From Gambelia wislizenii (lineage: Eukaryota; Chordata; Lepidosauria; Squamata; Crotaphytidae), in contig JAUMIR010000003.1 of assembly GCA_030847615.1 (NCBI GenBank), positions 28,084,501 through 28,148,500 on the forward strand: DNA of 64,000 bases, written 5' to 3'. Below the pieces are notes generated by a model, which did no database searches, was not told the origin of the DNA, and was given only the letters and a program-made list of their open reading frames with translations. Below are positions 1-11,880 of the stretch, one piece after another. Each line of letters opens with the position of its first letter. The stretch's first letter is position 1. Position numbers and translations under genes: made by a program.

Positions 1-450
1 CGGACATACCCAAAAACCCTTTTTATTGTTCTTAACCTCTCTAGCAAGCCTGAGCTCATTCTGCACTTTAGTTTTTCTGACTATACTCCTACATCTGTTT
101 ACTGTCTGTTTGAATTCTTCTTTGGTGATTTCCCCCTTTTTCCATTTCCTATACATGTTCCGTTTAAAACTTAGCTCCATTGAAATTTCTTTAGTCATCC
201 ATCCTGGTTTCTTGAGACACCTCCCATTTTTCTTCCTCAATGGTACTGTTTGAAATTGTGCCTTTAGTAACTCCCTTTTGAGAAAGTCCCATCCATCTTG
301 AGGTCTCTTCTCTTTTAGTATTCCTGACCATGGGATCACCCCCAGTATTTCCCTGAGTTTATTGAAATCAGCTCTCCTAAATTCGAGAATGTGTGTCTGA
401 CTATGCCTGGCTTCTCCTTTCCATTCTATAACAAATTCCAGGAGAACATG
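1..450 (-). mobile_element. CR1-like LINE fragment, antisense
   Basis: Read on the minus strand, this piece encodes phrases typical of the stretch between endonuclease and reverse transcriptase in CR1-like ORF2, including a lysine/arginine-rich block around WMTKEISMELSFKRNMY. It runs off the window at position 1. It stops at about 450, where sequence of an unrelated plus-strand LINE begins, so it looks like the target that the second LINE entered or recombined with. The frame is broken and no protein is expected. Confidence 0.6.
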
Positions 451-2880
451 ATCTTAAAGAGGAGACTCCAAGTCAACAACCTTCAACAAGCTACCATGAG
501 AGACAACTTCCAGGCAAATCTGCAAACAAAACTTGAAGATCATCCTACAGATCCTTCTTCTACAGTGCTTTGGCAACATATCAAAAATAGTATCCTCCAG
601 TCTGCAGAAGAATCCCTCGGGTTCTCCCACAAGAAAAATCAAGACTGGTTTGATGAAAACAACCAAGAGATCCTGGAACTATTGGCAAAGAAGAGAACTG
701 CTCACTAGGCAAACCTCGCCCACCCAACTTGCCATGTAAGAAAAGCAGCCTTCCGTCTCACATGTAGTAAACATCAACAAAAACTCCAAGACATGCAGGA
801 CAAGTGGTGGATCAATATAGCAGAAAAGACAAAATGCTGTGCAGATCTGGGTGATCTCAGAGGATTTCATGACGCTCTTAAAGCAGTGTTTGGACCTACT
901 TATCAGGTCAAAAGCTATTTGTACTGTATGGAAGGTCAAACATTAATTACTGATGAAGCCTCCATCCTTAATCGATGGACTGAACATTTTCAAAGTCTCT
1001 TTAGTGCCAAGCGAGTAGTCCAAGGCTCAGTTATCCAACATATGATACAGAAACCGATGAAAAATGAATTGGACATTGCTCCCACTTTGGAAGAGACCCT
1101 TAAGGCCATACAACAGATGAAAAATGGCAAGGCAGCTGTGATTGATGGAATCCCACCTGAGGTTTGGAAACATGGAGGTCATGCAGTCCATGTTAAATTC
1201 CACGAACTCCTTGTGAATTGCTGGGAAAAGGGGAAACTGCCATCAGACCTCCGAGATGCAGTCATCATCACCCTGTACAAGAAAAAAGGAGCAAAATCTG
1301 ATTGCTCAAACTATCGAGGCATAACACTGTTCTTTATTGCTGGAAAAATCTTTGCAAGGATACTCCTGAACAGATTAGTTCCTGCTATTGCAGAAGAACT
1401 TCTTCCTGAAAGCCAATGTGGCTTCAGAGCCAATAGGAGTACTACAGATATGGTTATTAGCCCTTAGACAACTGCAAGAGAAATGTAGAGAGCAGAACAA
1501 GGGTCTCTATGTAACATTTGTTGACCTCACCAATGCCTTTGACACTATGAGTAGAAAAGTTCTGTGGCAGATCCTGGAAAGACTAGGATGTCCCCCCAAA
1601 TTCCTTAAAATGATTTTCTTGCTACACGAGGGCCAGCGTGGTCAAGTCAGATATGGCAATTTTCTTTCAGAGCCCTTTCTAATAACTAATGGAGTGAAGC
1701 AAGGTTGTGTTCTTGCACCAACTTTATTTACAATCTTCTTCAGCATGATGCTCCAAAGGGCTACGGCAGAGCTTGAAGAAGAAGATGGCATCTACACACA
1801 TTACGTACTGATGGTAGCTTGTATAACTTAAGCCGTTTGAGGGCTCGCACTAAGATTCTAAACTATCTAGTCCTTGAGTTCCTCTTCGCTGACGATGCTG
1901 CCCTTGTTGCCCACACAGAAGCAGCTCTGCAGCACCTAACATCCTGCTTCGCAACAGCTGCAGAGCTGTTTGGGCTGGAAGTCAACCTGAAGAAAACAGA
2001 AGTTCTTTACCAGCCTGCACCACAGGACGAACACCACCATACCCACGTTGCCGTTGGCAAATCTGTGCCCAAGTCCGTTCAGCAGTTCACCTACCTGGGA
2101 GTCATCATCTCCTCAGATACCAAGATTGACAAAGAGATCGATCACAGATTAGCAAAGGCATATAGCGCATTTGGAAGACTTTACAAAAGAGTCTAGAGTA
2201 ATAAACACCTGAGGCGAAGCACAAAAATCAGTGTGTATAGAGCCATTGTACTGTCTATTCTCCTTTATGGGTCTGAAACATGGGTCAACTATCACCAACA
2301 CTTACTACTCCTTGAACGCTTTCATCAGCGCTGTGTATGCACAATCCTAAATCTACACTATGTGACGAATGTTGCTGTCCTTGAGCAAGCAGGGATCACC
2401 AGCTTTGAGGCCATGATATTGAGAACACAGCTGTGCTGGGCATGGCACATTTCTAGGATGGAGGACCATCGCCTCCCAAAAATAGTACTTTACGGTGAAC
2501 TCGCCATGGGTCACCGTAAGAGGGGTGCTCCAAAAAAGCGATACAAGGACTCCCTGAAACAACATCTCAAGCTTGGCCAAATTGATCACCAACAATGGTC
2601 CACCTTAGCTTCACATCGGGAGGCATAAAGACGCACTATCCATAATGCTGCAGCCTCATTTGAGAACTCACGCCAAACAAGTCTTGAAGAGAAACGACAA
2701 CGCAGAAAGAATCACAACCCGGAAACATCACCGAAGGAGAGCTGCTGTGCTTTCTGCAACCGGACTTGTTTATCTCGGATTGGCCTTTTTAGTCATCAGT
2801 GTGCTTGCAGAAAGTGTGGGATGAGGCCTTCCTGAATCCTCGTTTGCAAAGAAAAGCCAGAGATGATGATGATGTTGATT
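451..2880 (+). mobile_element. Non-LTR retrotransposon, 5'-truncated and decayed (RT plus C-terminal finger)
   Basis: This is the longest copy in the window of a LINE family with several other, shorter copies. Reverse transcriptase motifs can be read in order: YKKKGAKSDCSNYRGITL near 1280, FVDLTNAFDTMSRK near 1520, GVKQGCVLAPTLF near 1693, and the catalytic box FLFADDAALVAH near 1880. An RNase-H-free C-terminal part (LYGSETW, AWHISRMEDHRLP) follows, then a cysteine-rich finger near 2750. The frame shifts near 1450 and 1820, and stops occur near 2196 and 2628, so it is dead. The 5' part with most of the endonuclease is missing. The 3' end carries a GAT-type tail at about 2862. The family resembles jockey/I-group elements with a C-terminal zinc finger, but I cannot place the clade firmly. 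Confidence 0.8.
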
Positions 2881-2974
2881 AGACATTGTTATTGTTTTAA
2901 ATCTTGAGTTAAGTCTTGGGGGGCCATGGCAACAAAAGAGAGAGAGAGAAGTCCCACTGAAAAGAGCAGTCGTA

Positions 2975-3292
2975 TTGAAATATCTGAAGAGATATCATGT
3001 AGAAGATTGAGCAAGCTTGTTTTATGCTGCTCCAGAGAGTCACTAGAATGTAAACCCATGGATTACAAGAAAAGAAATTCTGCCTAAATATTGGGAAGAA
3101 TTTCTTGATTATTAAGAGTTATTTTACAGAGGTATAGACTGTCTTGAAAAGTGGCAGGCTCTCTTTTTGTGTTATTTAATAAGAGATTGGCCATCTTTCA
3201 GGAGTGTTATAGTTTTGTATTCCTGCATGGCAGGGGGTTGGACTAAATCGACCTTGTTGCCCTTCCCAGCTCTATAATTCTATGATTCTACT
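2975..3292 (+). mobile_element. CR1 3' end
   Basis: A degraded CR1 tail: a frame remnant followed by the hallmark GGCAGGGGGTTGGACTAAAT and a terminal ATTCTATG repeat near 3280. It is 5'-truncated, as is usual for CR1. Confidence 0.75.
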
Positions 3293-4982
3293 TCTGGTTA
3301 AGAATGCACAGAATTTCATTGTCTCTGTTGCCTCTGTACTGAACTGAACAAATCATAGCTGAAGCTTTGTTTTCAAGCTTACTGGGTTTTTTTTCCCAGG
3401 AGGTCATGAAATATAAGTAAGTAGTTGGTGTTTCCATGTACACCCTCTGGGTGGCTTCACCCAAAATACTACAGTTTGATTTCCCTATACAGTACGATAT
3501 TGCTAAGAGTTAGGGCAACAAAACCTGGTTAGGCCTAACCATGGTTAGCCTTTCTGTCAGTACCAGTTGGTAAAAGATTTCACATTTTAAGAAAGAATGG
3601 GCTAGCACAGAGGTGGACAAGAGGATGGGGCTCATGGGCCAATTTTCAACCTTAACCCCTATGTGGGCTGTACTGCCGCATTGTGCCAAAATAGCAATTT
3701 CCTTACATTTCTCCTCCAAAATGGTGTTGTCTCACTTCCTGTTGTCATTGGAGGGGAAATGGAAATATTTGAGGTGGGTGGGATTCTGAGGGGTTGGGAA
3801 AGCCTTATTTGCAAGTTTGTGTGCATTGAGGGGGTGCTATTCTTGGGCAAAAGTCACATGTAAATTGCTCTAAAATTTTGAGGGGTTTGGAGGGCCTTGG
3901 GGAATTGGTGAGGGCCCTCAGGGTGTCACTTAACATCATCATGGGCTGCACTTATTCCTGGGTTAGCAGAATGTGTATCAGGTGACTTCAAACTGTTATA
4001 TTTGTTATCTTTTCTGTCTTTGTTCTCTTAGTTCTTACAGGTAGCCCAGAGAGAGAAACCTAGTCAGCATCCATATCAGGGACTTGAAGGATTTTTTACT
4101 GTGGGTACATGCTGTCAGCAGGTTATGATGGACTCATTTCCTTCTCCATATATAGGCAGGCATTCTCCAAGCAGCAGCATTTCATTTTTAGGTACTGTAG
4201 TAATAATAATGTAGAATGAAATTTTCTCATTTCCATATACCTTGCTTATGGAGTACATTTGCTTTAGGGCATGGTAGCCTTAGTTACATATTTAAGTACA
4301 GAGAAACATCTTTATCTGCATGTGCTTGGTCTAGGACATTTTGTATCAGTGAATTTGGCATTAATTGGTGTAACTGACATGCTGAGAAAGGACAAGGACA
4401 AGTTACAGAAGAGAAAGCAAGGAGACAAAATATGCCATTCCTTCGTGTTCAAGTTAAAAGTAGTGCCATGTTATACTTAATCGTTTTCAGCCACCTGCAG
4501 ATTTCTTGATTTTTCTTTGAAGCTAAGCTTTGATGAGACCTGGTTTCTCTTTTAATAACAATGTACATTAAGCTCTCTCGGAAATTATTAATGAACCATT
4601 AGCAGGCATACATTAAATGCTTGGCTAAACAGCCCAATTGTTAAATGAAAATTAATGAGCTAGATACTTAGCAATCTTAAAACAGATCACATTTTGCTTT
4701 TGTGTATCTTTGAAGTCAAAATTTGGATAATAGGAACTTGCCTTGGAGTGGACTCCAGGTTTCAGCTAGGGATGAACAAATCATAGGAAAAGCAATGTTG
4801 GATCAATTAAGAGGTTTACCCTAGCATTCTCTTTCCACGGTAGCCAATCAGATGCCTATGGGTAGTCCAAGCAGGAAAGGGAAATGGTAACCTCACATTG
4901 ATGCTCCTCGACCTTTAGTGTTCAGAGGCATTCTACTTCTGGTGCTAGAAGTAATGTTCCCTATTTTGAAACCATGTTAGTT
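3293..4982. other. Intergenic or intronic sequence, no feature recognised
   Basis: AT-rich sequence without a convincing exon or named repeat. Short open frames here (for example 3663-3863 and 4271-4480) lack splice signals and protein-like composition. A stretch near 4765 (CTAGGGATGAACAAAT) resembles one end of a hAT-type element, but no partner end was found. Confidence 0.5.
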
Positions 4983-5215
4983 TTGTTGTTGTTTAGTGCC
5001 TTCAAGTAATTTCTGACTTATGGCAACCCTAATGGGAACCTATCAGAGGGGGTTCTTGATAAGATTTGTGGGTTTGTTTTTGCCTTCCTCTGAGGCTGAG
5101 AGAATGTGACTTGCCCAAGAGCACCCTGTGGGTTTCTATGCCAGAGTGGGGATTCAAACCTTGATCTCCAGAGTCATAGTCCAGTGCTCAAACTACTACA
5201 GGATGTAGGCTCTCT
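4983..5215 (-). mobile_element. Sauria-type tRNA SINE, antisense
   Basis: On the minus strand a tRNA-derived head (box-B-like GGTTTGAATCCC, here diverged) is followed by a tail ending in CATAAGTC, AGAAATTACTTGAAGGCAC and a CAA-type repeat, which resembles the BovB LINE 3' end. This is the layout of Sauria SINEs. Divergence suggests an old insertion. Confidence 0.75.
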
Positions 5216-6442
5216 TAGTTTTATATGTATTCGATTATGTATTTTTTTTCAATTTCCATATCACTTTGCAGTTTTTTTTTGTGAAGATGTAAATGTTCAC
5301 ATTGAATTTTGGACACCATTTTTCCTCACTTAGGCATTCTGTATGAAATTCTCCTTAATATACCTATACATTTATGTTTGCAGTGTTTCAGCCACATACT
5401 GCATTGCAAAATTTGGGGAGGTGCCAAGTTTTTTTTTTTAAAAAAAAGAAAGAAAGATAAATTTGTTCCAGCCCTCATAAATCCAGAAAGTGCTAATCTG
5501 AATTCAGGGTCAACTTTTTGAAGGACATTTTAGAAGGAGTGACCAGGTGGAAGAGTTCCATCTACTCCATATATAAAACTGGAGTTAAAATCCGAGTCTA
5601 TTTGGATTTTATTGCTGGTTAACATTCAGTTGGTAAGAATGATAAGTTTGTACTAACTGCATTTTAAGACATAAGCTGATAACTTTTTTTGAAATAACCT
5701 ACCATTCAACAGACTTATATATTGATTTATTTTAATTAGTTTTGCATATTCGAAAAACTCACCATTAGTTAGTTTCTTACTCACATTAGTGTCTTCTTTG
5801 ACAATGTGAAAGTTAACAGTTCAATAAACAACTCTGTAATCTATTTTCTGAAGGACAACTCCAGTTCTTTTTTATTGTTTGCTACAGAAAGCAACAGGTG
5901 CTGTAAAACTAAACTGCTCTTAACCATTTATTTCATTAATGAATTAATCAGTTAGTACTTGCTTAATGTGAAAGCTAAGTGTCACCAAATAATCAACTAA
6001 AATGTAGTTGATTACAATGTAAGATTAATATATTAATTGAACCAATGAATGTGTGCATCCTTCTTTTATTTCTCTTTACATCTCTTGTGTTTGAGTTTAT
6101 GAAAACTTACCATATTTTATTGGTCCTGAACTTCTAATTTCTGCAGTATCTTGGCACATGGAAATGTACAAAGTGAAATATTTCTTGGTGTGGAATCTAG
6201 TCAGATCTCCTTAATCTTTTCATATCACTTTGCTTTTAAAGTCACAGAATGAAGTGGGCTGTTTGGGAGAAGCAATACTCCAGTGATATAACACTCCCAA
6301 ATGCTAGTGCTGGAGTGGGCAACCATGTCAAATAAATATTCTGTGTTGATTTGTTTAAAGACAGCTATGTGCTGTATCAGTGTGAAAAAATGTTTAACCT
6401 GAACATTCAGGTCTTCTTAATTGCATGTCTTTTCAACTTTAG
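5216..6442. other. AT-rich intron or intergenic sequence, nothing recognised
   Basis: No exon, RNA gene or named repeat seen. The sequence is very AT-rich with several TTAATTAA-like runs. The segment lies directly upstream of a good splice acceptor at 6441-6442, so it is probably intron of the gene described next. Confidence 0.5.
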
Positions 6443-6595
6443 GGACTGAGAAGTGGATGAAACACTTAAGCTTAGGTGAATGTGCTGATGAGGGCATTGT
6501 ACAAGATGTCTTGAAAAGGCAGTTCAGCAGACCGTCAAGTAGATGGGGAAGGCAAAGCCCAAGTCCTAGAGCCTCTCTTTCAGTCTTGTCCATGG
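6443..6595 (+). CDS. Internal exon 1 of an unidentified gene
   Basis: A 153-nt internal exon. The acceptor is a pyrimidine tract ending in CTTTAG at 6442, and the donor GTGAG follows position 6595. It enters in phase 1 (two bases finish a codon begun upstream) and leaves in phase 1. The peptide starts TEKWMKHLSLGECADEGIVQ and then becomes basic and serine/arginine-rich (FSRPSSRWGRQSPSPRASLS). I see no domain. Joining its last base to the exon at 7891 restores a Glu codon and keeps the frame open, which is the main support for both exons. Earlier exons must lie outside the window or went unnoticed. I do not recognise the protein. The low-complexity composition suggests a disordered region with possible proline-directed phosphorylation sites, which is inference only. 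Confidence 0.7.
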
Positions 6596-7147
6596 GTGAG
6601 AGTACTACATGTTTATTGAATGGTCTGGAAATGCAGAAACATCCATGAACAAATTTGTCATTAGAAATAAGGGTTTACTTGCCATAAAAATGCTTTCTTA
6701 ATATGCTACCTGGCAATCTGAGAAATGAAAGTAAAGTGGCAGTATTTTGACAGAATGATCATTTTGAAGTGTCATAGCCATTGGCTTAGCTTATCCTCAG
6801 AAAGTTGACTGCTGAACTATAGCTTTACTCTATGTTGTGTCTTGTCACTTTCTTGTCTGCACATTTTTCACACAGTCACAAACCTGGTTACAGCACATTT
6901 TGCTACATTGTCCTGTTCTCCTATCCTTCTCTTCTATAATAGAAATCATTGATGGCATTTTTATATAGTCATCCTATGTTCTACCTGTGTGCCTGCTATA
7001 GCATTTTTAGCTTACAGTTTTCTCACTCAATGAGTTTTACATTTATCTGATTCACAGATATGTCACTTCTGATTCAGGTGCCTGGTTTCTTTGGGAAAGG
7101 AAAGAAGTAGTTATCAATAAATGTTTTAGATTGAGTATATACACTGT

Positions 7148-7149
7148 AA

Positions 7150-7202
<53 letters not shown>

Positions 7203-7222
7203 CATATACATACATATACATA
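7148..7222. repeat. (TA)n microsatellite inside a short inverted repeat
   Basis: A long TA/TACA run flanked by CACTGTAAG (7142-7150) and its reverse complement CTTACAGTG (7223-7231). The 9-bp arms suggest that the run expanded inside a palindrome. Confidence 0.9.
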
Positions 7223-7231
7223 CTTACAGTG

Positions 7232-7890
7232 AACTCATGCTCTGAATGTGGATTTTCGTGTAGCAAGTAGTACCACCCCCACCAAAGGGGGTGGTCCCAG
7301 TAACTTAGTGAATTCCAGGGGTTGAGCATGCCCAATAAAGAGCAGAGAGTAGTGGGATTGAGTATCCTGGAAAAGGGAATGTCTGGATTGCCAGAATCCT
7401 GAGCAGGAAGTCTCCATGCTGCAGCATTTTGTTGCTAGTCCCACTTGTCTCTTCCAAGCAATTGTGATTGAGGCATTATAATTATATATGATCCAGTAGA
7501 AACTGAAAGCTATTCAACAAATTGCACAGCAGTAATAACAAATTTGCCAGTATGTGTATTCCCACCATAATCAGTCCATGTTCTCTGTATGTACATGTGA
7601 TGTACACATTCCCAAATACCCTTTCGCCCCATTCAAGTTTTGTATTATATATTTTTAGGAATTTATGCAAGCACTATGTAAAATGTTGAAGGGCCCCCTG
7701 AAACATTGTTTTGACTTGTCCAGATTAAAGAGATTGCTAGCTCTGGGAATATACTGATTACTGCACTTGAAAGCCCTTTTTGGAATATGAGGCATCTTAT
7801 CTAGCACGGGGAAGGAATTAGAGCAGAGATCTGTAGAAAAGTAAATATTATTGAAGGTTATTAACAGCAAATTCTCTGTGTTTATTTCAG
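7232..7890. other. Probable intron, nothing recognised
   Basis: This lies between two phase-compatible exons. No repeat was recognised. A pyrimidine tract and TTTCAG end the segment, forming the acceptor of the next exon. Confidence 0.6.
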
Positions 7891-8139
7891 AAAGTGCTTC
7901 TCCAAGACCCTTCTCTGCAAACTTTCCCCTTTGCAGAACCAGTAAGAAAACTTCTCGTCCTTCTTCAGTCGTTGAGTTGAGGCCCAAAAGCTCAGCTACC
8001 TTGCCTTTATCTCGAGCTGCTTTTGAAATTTCAGAAATTGAAGGAATTGATATCAGTGAGCAGGATGATCCTTCTTGGGAGTATAGTACTAATCAAAAAG
8101 CCTTAGCAGATTTAGCAGATGAACTGCAAAGTAATTCAG
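7891..8139 (+). CDS. Internal exon 2 of an unidentified gene
   Basis: A 249-nt internal exon with acceptor TTTATTTCAG ending at 7890 and donor GTAATT after 8139. Phase 1 in, phase 1 out. Its peptide begins ESASPRPFSANFPLCRTSKK and continues through a Ser/Arg/Pro-rich half to an acidic half containing EISEIEGIDISEQDDPSWEY, ending with a short amphipathic stretch (NQKALADLADELQ) that could form a helix. No stop interrupts 82 codons, and the codon mix differs clearly from the AT-rich flanks. The change from basic to acidic character is typical of interaction tails in scaffold proteins, but no family is named because I cannot match it. The open frame extends upstream into intron sequence to an in-frame ATG at 7851, which I treat as accidental. 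Confidence 0.75.
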
Positions 8140-8850
8140 GTAATTATGCTTAAATGTTCATTCTGAAAGATTATTTTTGGTAGCTTGATTGTCTGTATAC
8201 AGTAGTCTGTTTATGCTCAGTTTGATGTGTCCATCTTCCATATTGGGAAGACTGTGAATAAATATTTGGATAGAGGGGAGTAATTTCATCATTAGAGTGG
8301 TTTTCCTCATGGTTCAAAAGATCTTATCGTTGACATTCAGTGTGCTTGCTTTTGGATTAGTGAGAAGTTGAAAGTGGAAGCAGAGGTGGAACAAAGCCTA
8401 GACTGTGTTAGAGGATGTGCTTAGAGGATTGTTCTTGAGTAATACTGTAGTAGGGCTGCTTGTAGACAGTTTAGATAAACATGTAGTGAAAGCAGAAAGA
8501 GTATCTTATAGGAAATGGACTGGATTTGAGGCTTTATGGTTAGCACGAGGTATTCCTGGACAGTAATAGCAAGTAGAATCATACGTTGCACAATTTTCAC
8601 CTTAATAACTTATTTTTTTTAATGCCATTTAGCTGAAGATGTGAACTTTTCCCATTGAAAAATGTGTTTGAGGTTCAGGGGTATTAATTTAAAATCTAGA
8701 GAGGAGTCCCCAGACTTTGGGGCCAGAAAGTACACTTCAGCTTTTGGGAGTATATTGTGGGTGCTCTCTCTAAATGGCTGCCAGTGGAAGAGGAATTGCC
8801 CATTCATAAAATAGGTGCATTGGTAGGCATGGTCAGTCACAAAACACACA
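8140..8850. other. Probable intron, nothing recognised
   Basis: It starts with a usable donor (GTAATT). No repeat or further exon was identified. Confidence 0.5.
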
Positions 8851-9080
8851 TTTTCCAGAAGGCAAACTGGCAAGGCTGAAAGAAATAATGAGACTAAAAC
8901 AAAAGCCAAGAATCTGAATGCAAGGCAGGCGTGGCATCTCTTTAAAACGTACTGTCATCTTATTCAGCATCTGTTTCACAGAAGGCAAACTGATGAGGCT
9001 CTGAAACAAGTAACTTCACCAGTATAAGGCAGAAATACCATTTGAGCCAAGGCAAACTGGTGATGCTCCAAGAAACACCC
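8851..9080. repeat. Degenerate short repeats sharing AGGCAAACTG
   Basis: Three blocks near 8857, 8982 and 9050 share AAGGCAAACTGG or a close variant, followed by an AGGCT or ATGCT step and a GAAA-rich end. Spacing is irregular (about 124 and 68 bp), so this is a decayed local repetition and not a clean tandem array. Confidence 0.45.
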
Positions 9081-9519
9081 ATATCCATCAGCATACTTTC
9101 TTTGTTTTCTGATGGCTTAATTCACTTCAAAATGTAGCTTTAACCTGCATCTGCTTGCCATTTTTATTTTTAAGAATGCCTCTGGGACACTATGTAGTAA
9201 TCCAAGAGGCGTTAAAGGTGATGCTGGGGGTTGGCATATTCATTTGCTGCAGATTAGCCCTCCTGACTTATTCATTTTTAATTTAAAAATTCAAGAGGGG
9301 CAGGAATCTGTGTAGCCACTAAGAAAGGGGTCCTTGGATCCTACATGGGGACAACAGAGTCTAGATGTTAATATTCACCACAGGGAGTACAGTGTTCATG
9401 GTGGAATAGCAGTCCTGCAGGTTGTTTTGTTCCGAGCAACTCAAAAGTTCCTCAGCATCGGGAGAGTCTATATAAAACTAAAGTACTGACAATTCTACTT
9501 CAGGTTTTTGTTGCCACTG

Positions 9520-9650
9520 CCACTGCTGTGGCCTTGGAGGGAGAGAAGAGGAGGCAGGCACAGCTCCACATGCCTAGGCCAGAGGCAGATGAAAGGCCCT
9601 CCATCCCAACTTCCACTGCTCTGGCCTCAGAGGGAGAGAAGAGGAGGCAG
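9520..9650. repeat. 38-bp direct repeat, two copies
   Basis: 9520-9557 and 9613-9650 match at about 34 of 38 positions, centred on GGGAGAGAAGAGGAGGCAG, with a 93-bp period. The segment is GC-richer than its flanks. Confidence 0.7.
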
Positions 9651-9689
9651 TATCTGCTGAACTTAATCTCCTCTGTCCCCCTTTCCTTT

Positions 9690-9832
9690 GTGTCATGTAT
9701 TAGTTAGATTGTAAGGCTGAGGGCAAGGAACTGTTTTGTTCAATTACTTGTAAAGGGCTATGTACAGTAATGGCACTGCATAAATAAATAAATGGTGGTG
9801 ATGATGATGATTGTTGTTGTTGTTGTCGTTGG
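9690..9832 (+). mobile_element. LINE/SINE 3' tail with ATAAATAA and GAT/TTG repeats
   Basis: The stretch TTAGATTGTAAGGCTGAGGG followed by TGGCACTGCATAAATAAATA and triplet repeats matches the general form of L2/CR1-type 3' tails in amniotes. Only the tail is visible, so the family is unsure. A related antisense piece lies at 16918-17090. Confidence 0.5.
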
Positions 9833-10271
9833 ATTGTAAATATAAATCCTTCAAATAACCTTTCCAAGGGGCACAGCAGCTGTGTCCAGCCCTGCTAATC
9901 CATGCTGCAGATTGTGAGAATTGCAGGATCAGTTGAGGAGGCACAGTTCTTAGATATGAGTATCGCATACAGCCATGTGCAGTATGATGCATCCTGGTTT
10001 TTATGCAGCACTACTGTCACTTCCAATTTAGCACTAAAGTGCTGAACTAGCAGCATGGGTGGCTCCCATGAGAATATAATAATAGAGGCATTTATATACT
10101 ACAGACTGATACTGCATTGGAAAGTGTCTACCAATATTTCAAGCTGGGGTATTTTTCTCATTTTTAAAATACTTAAGTTGTCACATTTCAACAGATTTCT
10201 CATGTTCTGTGAGAATTTCAGACATCTTAGAGTTTTCATTGCCCGTTACTAAAACATATACAAAATTTCAG

Positions 10272-10401
10272 ATCCTTGGGAAAATCTCAGTGGCTTAACC
10301 TCTGGTGACTTCAACAGGCAGTTAATGATGACATGTCAGAATCTATCTGATTTCCATAATAACAATGAAATAAACGACTACAGTACAGGTGATGCCATAA
10401 G
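10272..10401 (+). CDS. Internal exon 3 of an unidentified gene
   Basis: A 130-nt exon with acceptor AAATTTCAG ending at 10271 and a strong donor GTAAGT after 10401. It enters in phase 1, so the split codon shared with exon 2 reads Asp, and it leaves in phase 2. The peptide opens DPWENLSGLTSGDFNRQLMM and ends NNNEINDYSTGDAI plus a split Arg codon. It is polar and acidic, with no cysteine pattern, membrane segment or catalytic motif. It continues the acidic character of exon 2. The donor is the best of the set and the frame is open throughout. I cannot assign a protein family. Confidence 0.75.
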
Positions 10402-11880
10402 GTAAGTTAATTTTCCTATTACATTTTTAAAAGGATGCAAAAAAAATGTAAAAACAAATCCTTAAAAGATAAGATTCCTCATTCTATGAAACATGGCAAG
10501 CCTCCTGTATATAATGTGCCTGATGTTTCAGTGCAGAATTCTCTCTGCAAACAGTATAGCTCTCCATGGTTGGCAGATAAATGCTGCTGTCCTGTAGGTT
10601 AATTTATTTTTCCTAATTATTGGCTAATATAGTTTGTTTCCCAATTATTAGCTCATCCGAGAAAAGTTTAATTATACAAGGTTTGAAAGCATTAACCTTT
10701 TTCAGTTTTTGTTAAAAATAGAGTCAGTCTTCTAATGAGAAATCTGTCTAGGACATTCGCTCAGCCTGTTTTTTCAAAGCCTTTAGCATCACAACAAGCA
10801 CTTTTTCTGAGTCCAGTCCTTTGTCTGCTTGAAAATTGTCTGCTTCCCACCCAGAGTCTCCCATGCCAATGACAAAGTTCCACAATTTTTTAGGAGATCC
10901 ACTAGGTTATTTTTAATGCAGCACATATTAATTCTTTGTTGGATGGCTCTGAATTTTAAAAGGCCTCTAGCTAAATCTCATGTGTTTATGATTCGGACTT
11001 TTCTGTGGCCGTTCCTATATCTGGATGGTAACATGGATCAACAGCTGGTGGAAATTACTCATGATTTAGCCCTGTTCCCACTATATAGCTGTTCTAGGAC
11101 ATAAAGGTGTCACTTGGAATTTCATTAGTTTTAAAATTGGAAATCGCAGATATTGGTACAGGGGAAGGAGTAAGATTGAGCTTTTAAGGATTTTAATCTT
11201 TTCTTCCCTACCTCAGCCCTGAAAATAAACAAGTGCTTCTTAAGCTCTTACTAGTCATGGGAGATTTCACCCACACACAGAGACACACTGGGCAAATACT
11301 GAGGAATCATGACTGTTGTCAGGACTGTAGAAGGGAAGGACTAAGCCTGCTTCCTGATATGCTGTGGTCCTGATCTTGAAGTTCCCCTCTACCTGCTATT
11401 CCTCCCTATTATGGTGCCCGTACAGTATTGACTTTCCCATTGTGGTGGTTCTTGCAATACCTTCACCCCTGATACTGCATCACCACCTACACTAATGTTG
11501 CCACCTACACTTACAGTTATGCCACCCAATAGGGTCCTGCCACAGTCTTGACTTATTTTGTTCTCACTTGTAAGAATGAACAATTTCAGATTCCTCCCCC
11601 ACTGGTCAACATTATGAGGATTTTGTGTATGTTTTGCATTTGGGAACTCTCCCAAATTTTGATACTTGTTTTATGAAAGACTAGCTCAGATCCTGCATTA
11701 AGCACCACCAGATTTAATTCTGCTTCCTCCCCCCTCCAGCCCATGTGTGCACATAATCAGCTTTTCTGAAGACAGTTCATTCTCCCAATGACCATTTAGT
11801 GGCCAGGAATGGGGGAGGGGTAGCCACACAGTGTCTGGCATTTCTGCAGCCAGACACACAAAGGAAACATTACCCTTTGT
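10402..11880. other. Probable intron, nothing recognised
   Basis: An AT-rich segment without recognised repeats. The ORFs at 10829-11104 and 11389-11655 lack splice context and protein-like composition. Confidence 0.5.

Noticed and set aside
7148..7222. CRISPR-like or satellite array
   Set aside because: It is a plain dinucleotide run. No spaced repeats exist anywhere in the window.
8851..9080. Zinc-finger-like or coding tandem repeat
   Set aside because: The three AGGCAAACTG blocks are not in a common frame and are interrupted by stops.
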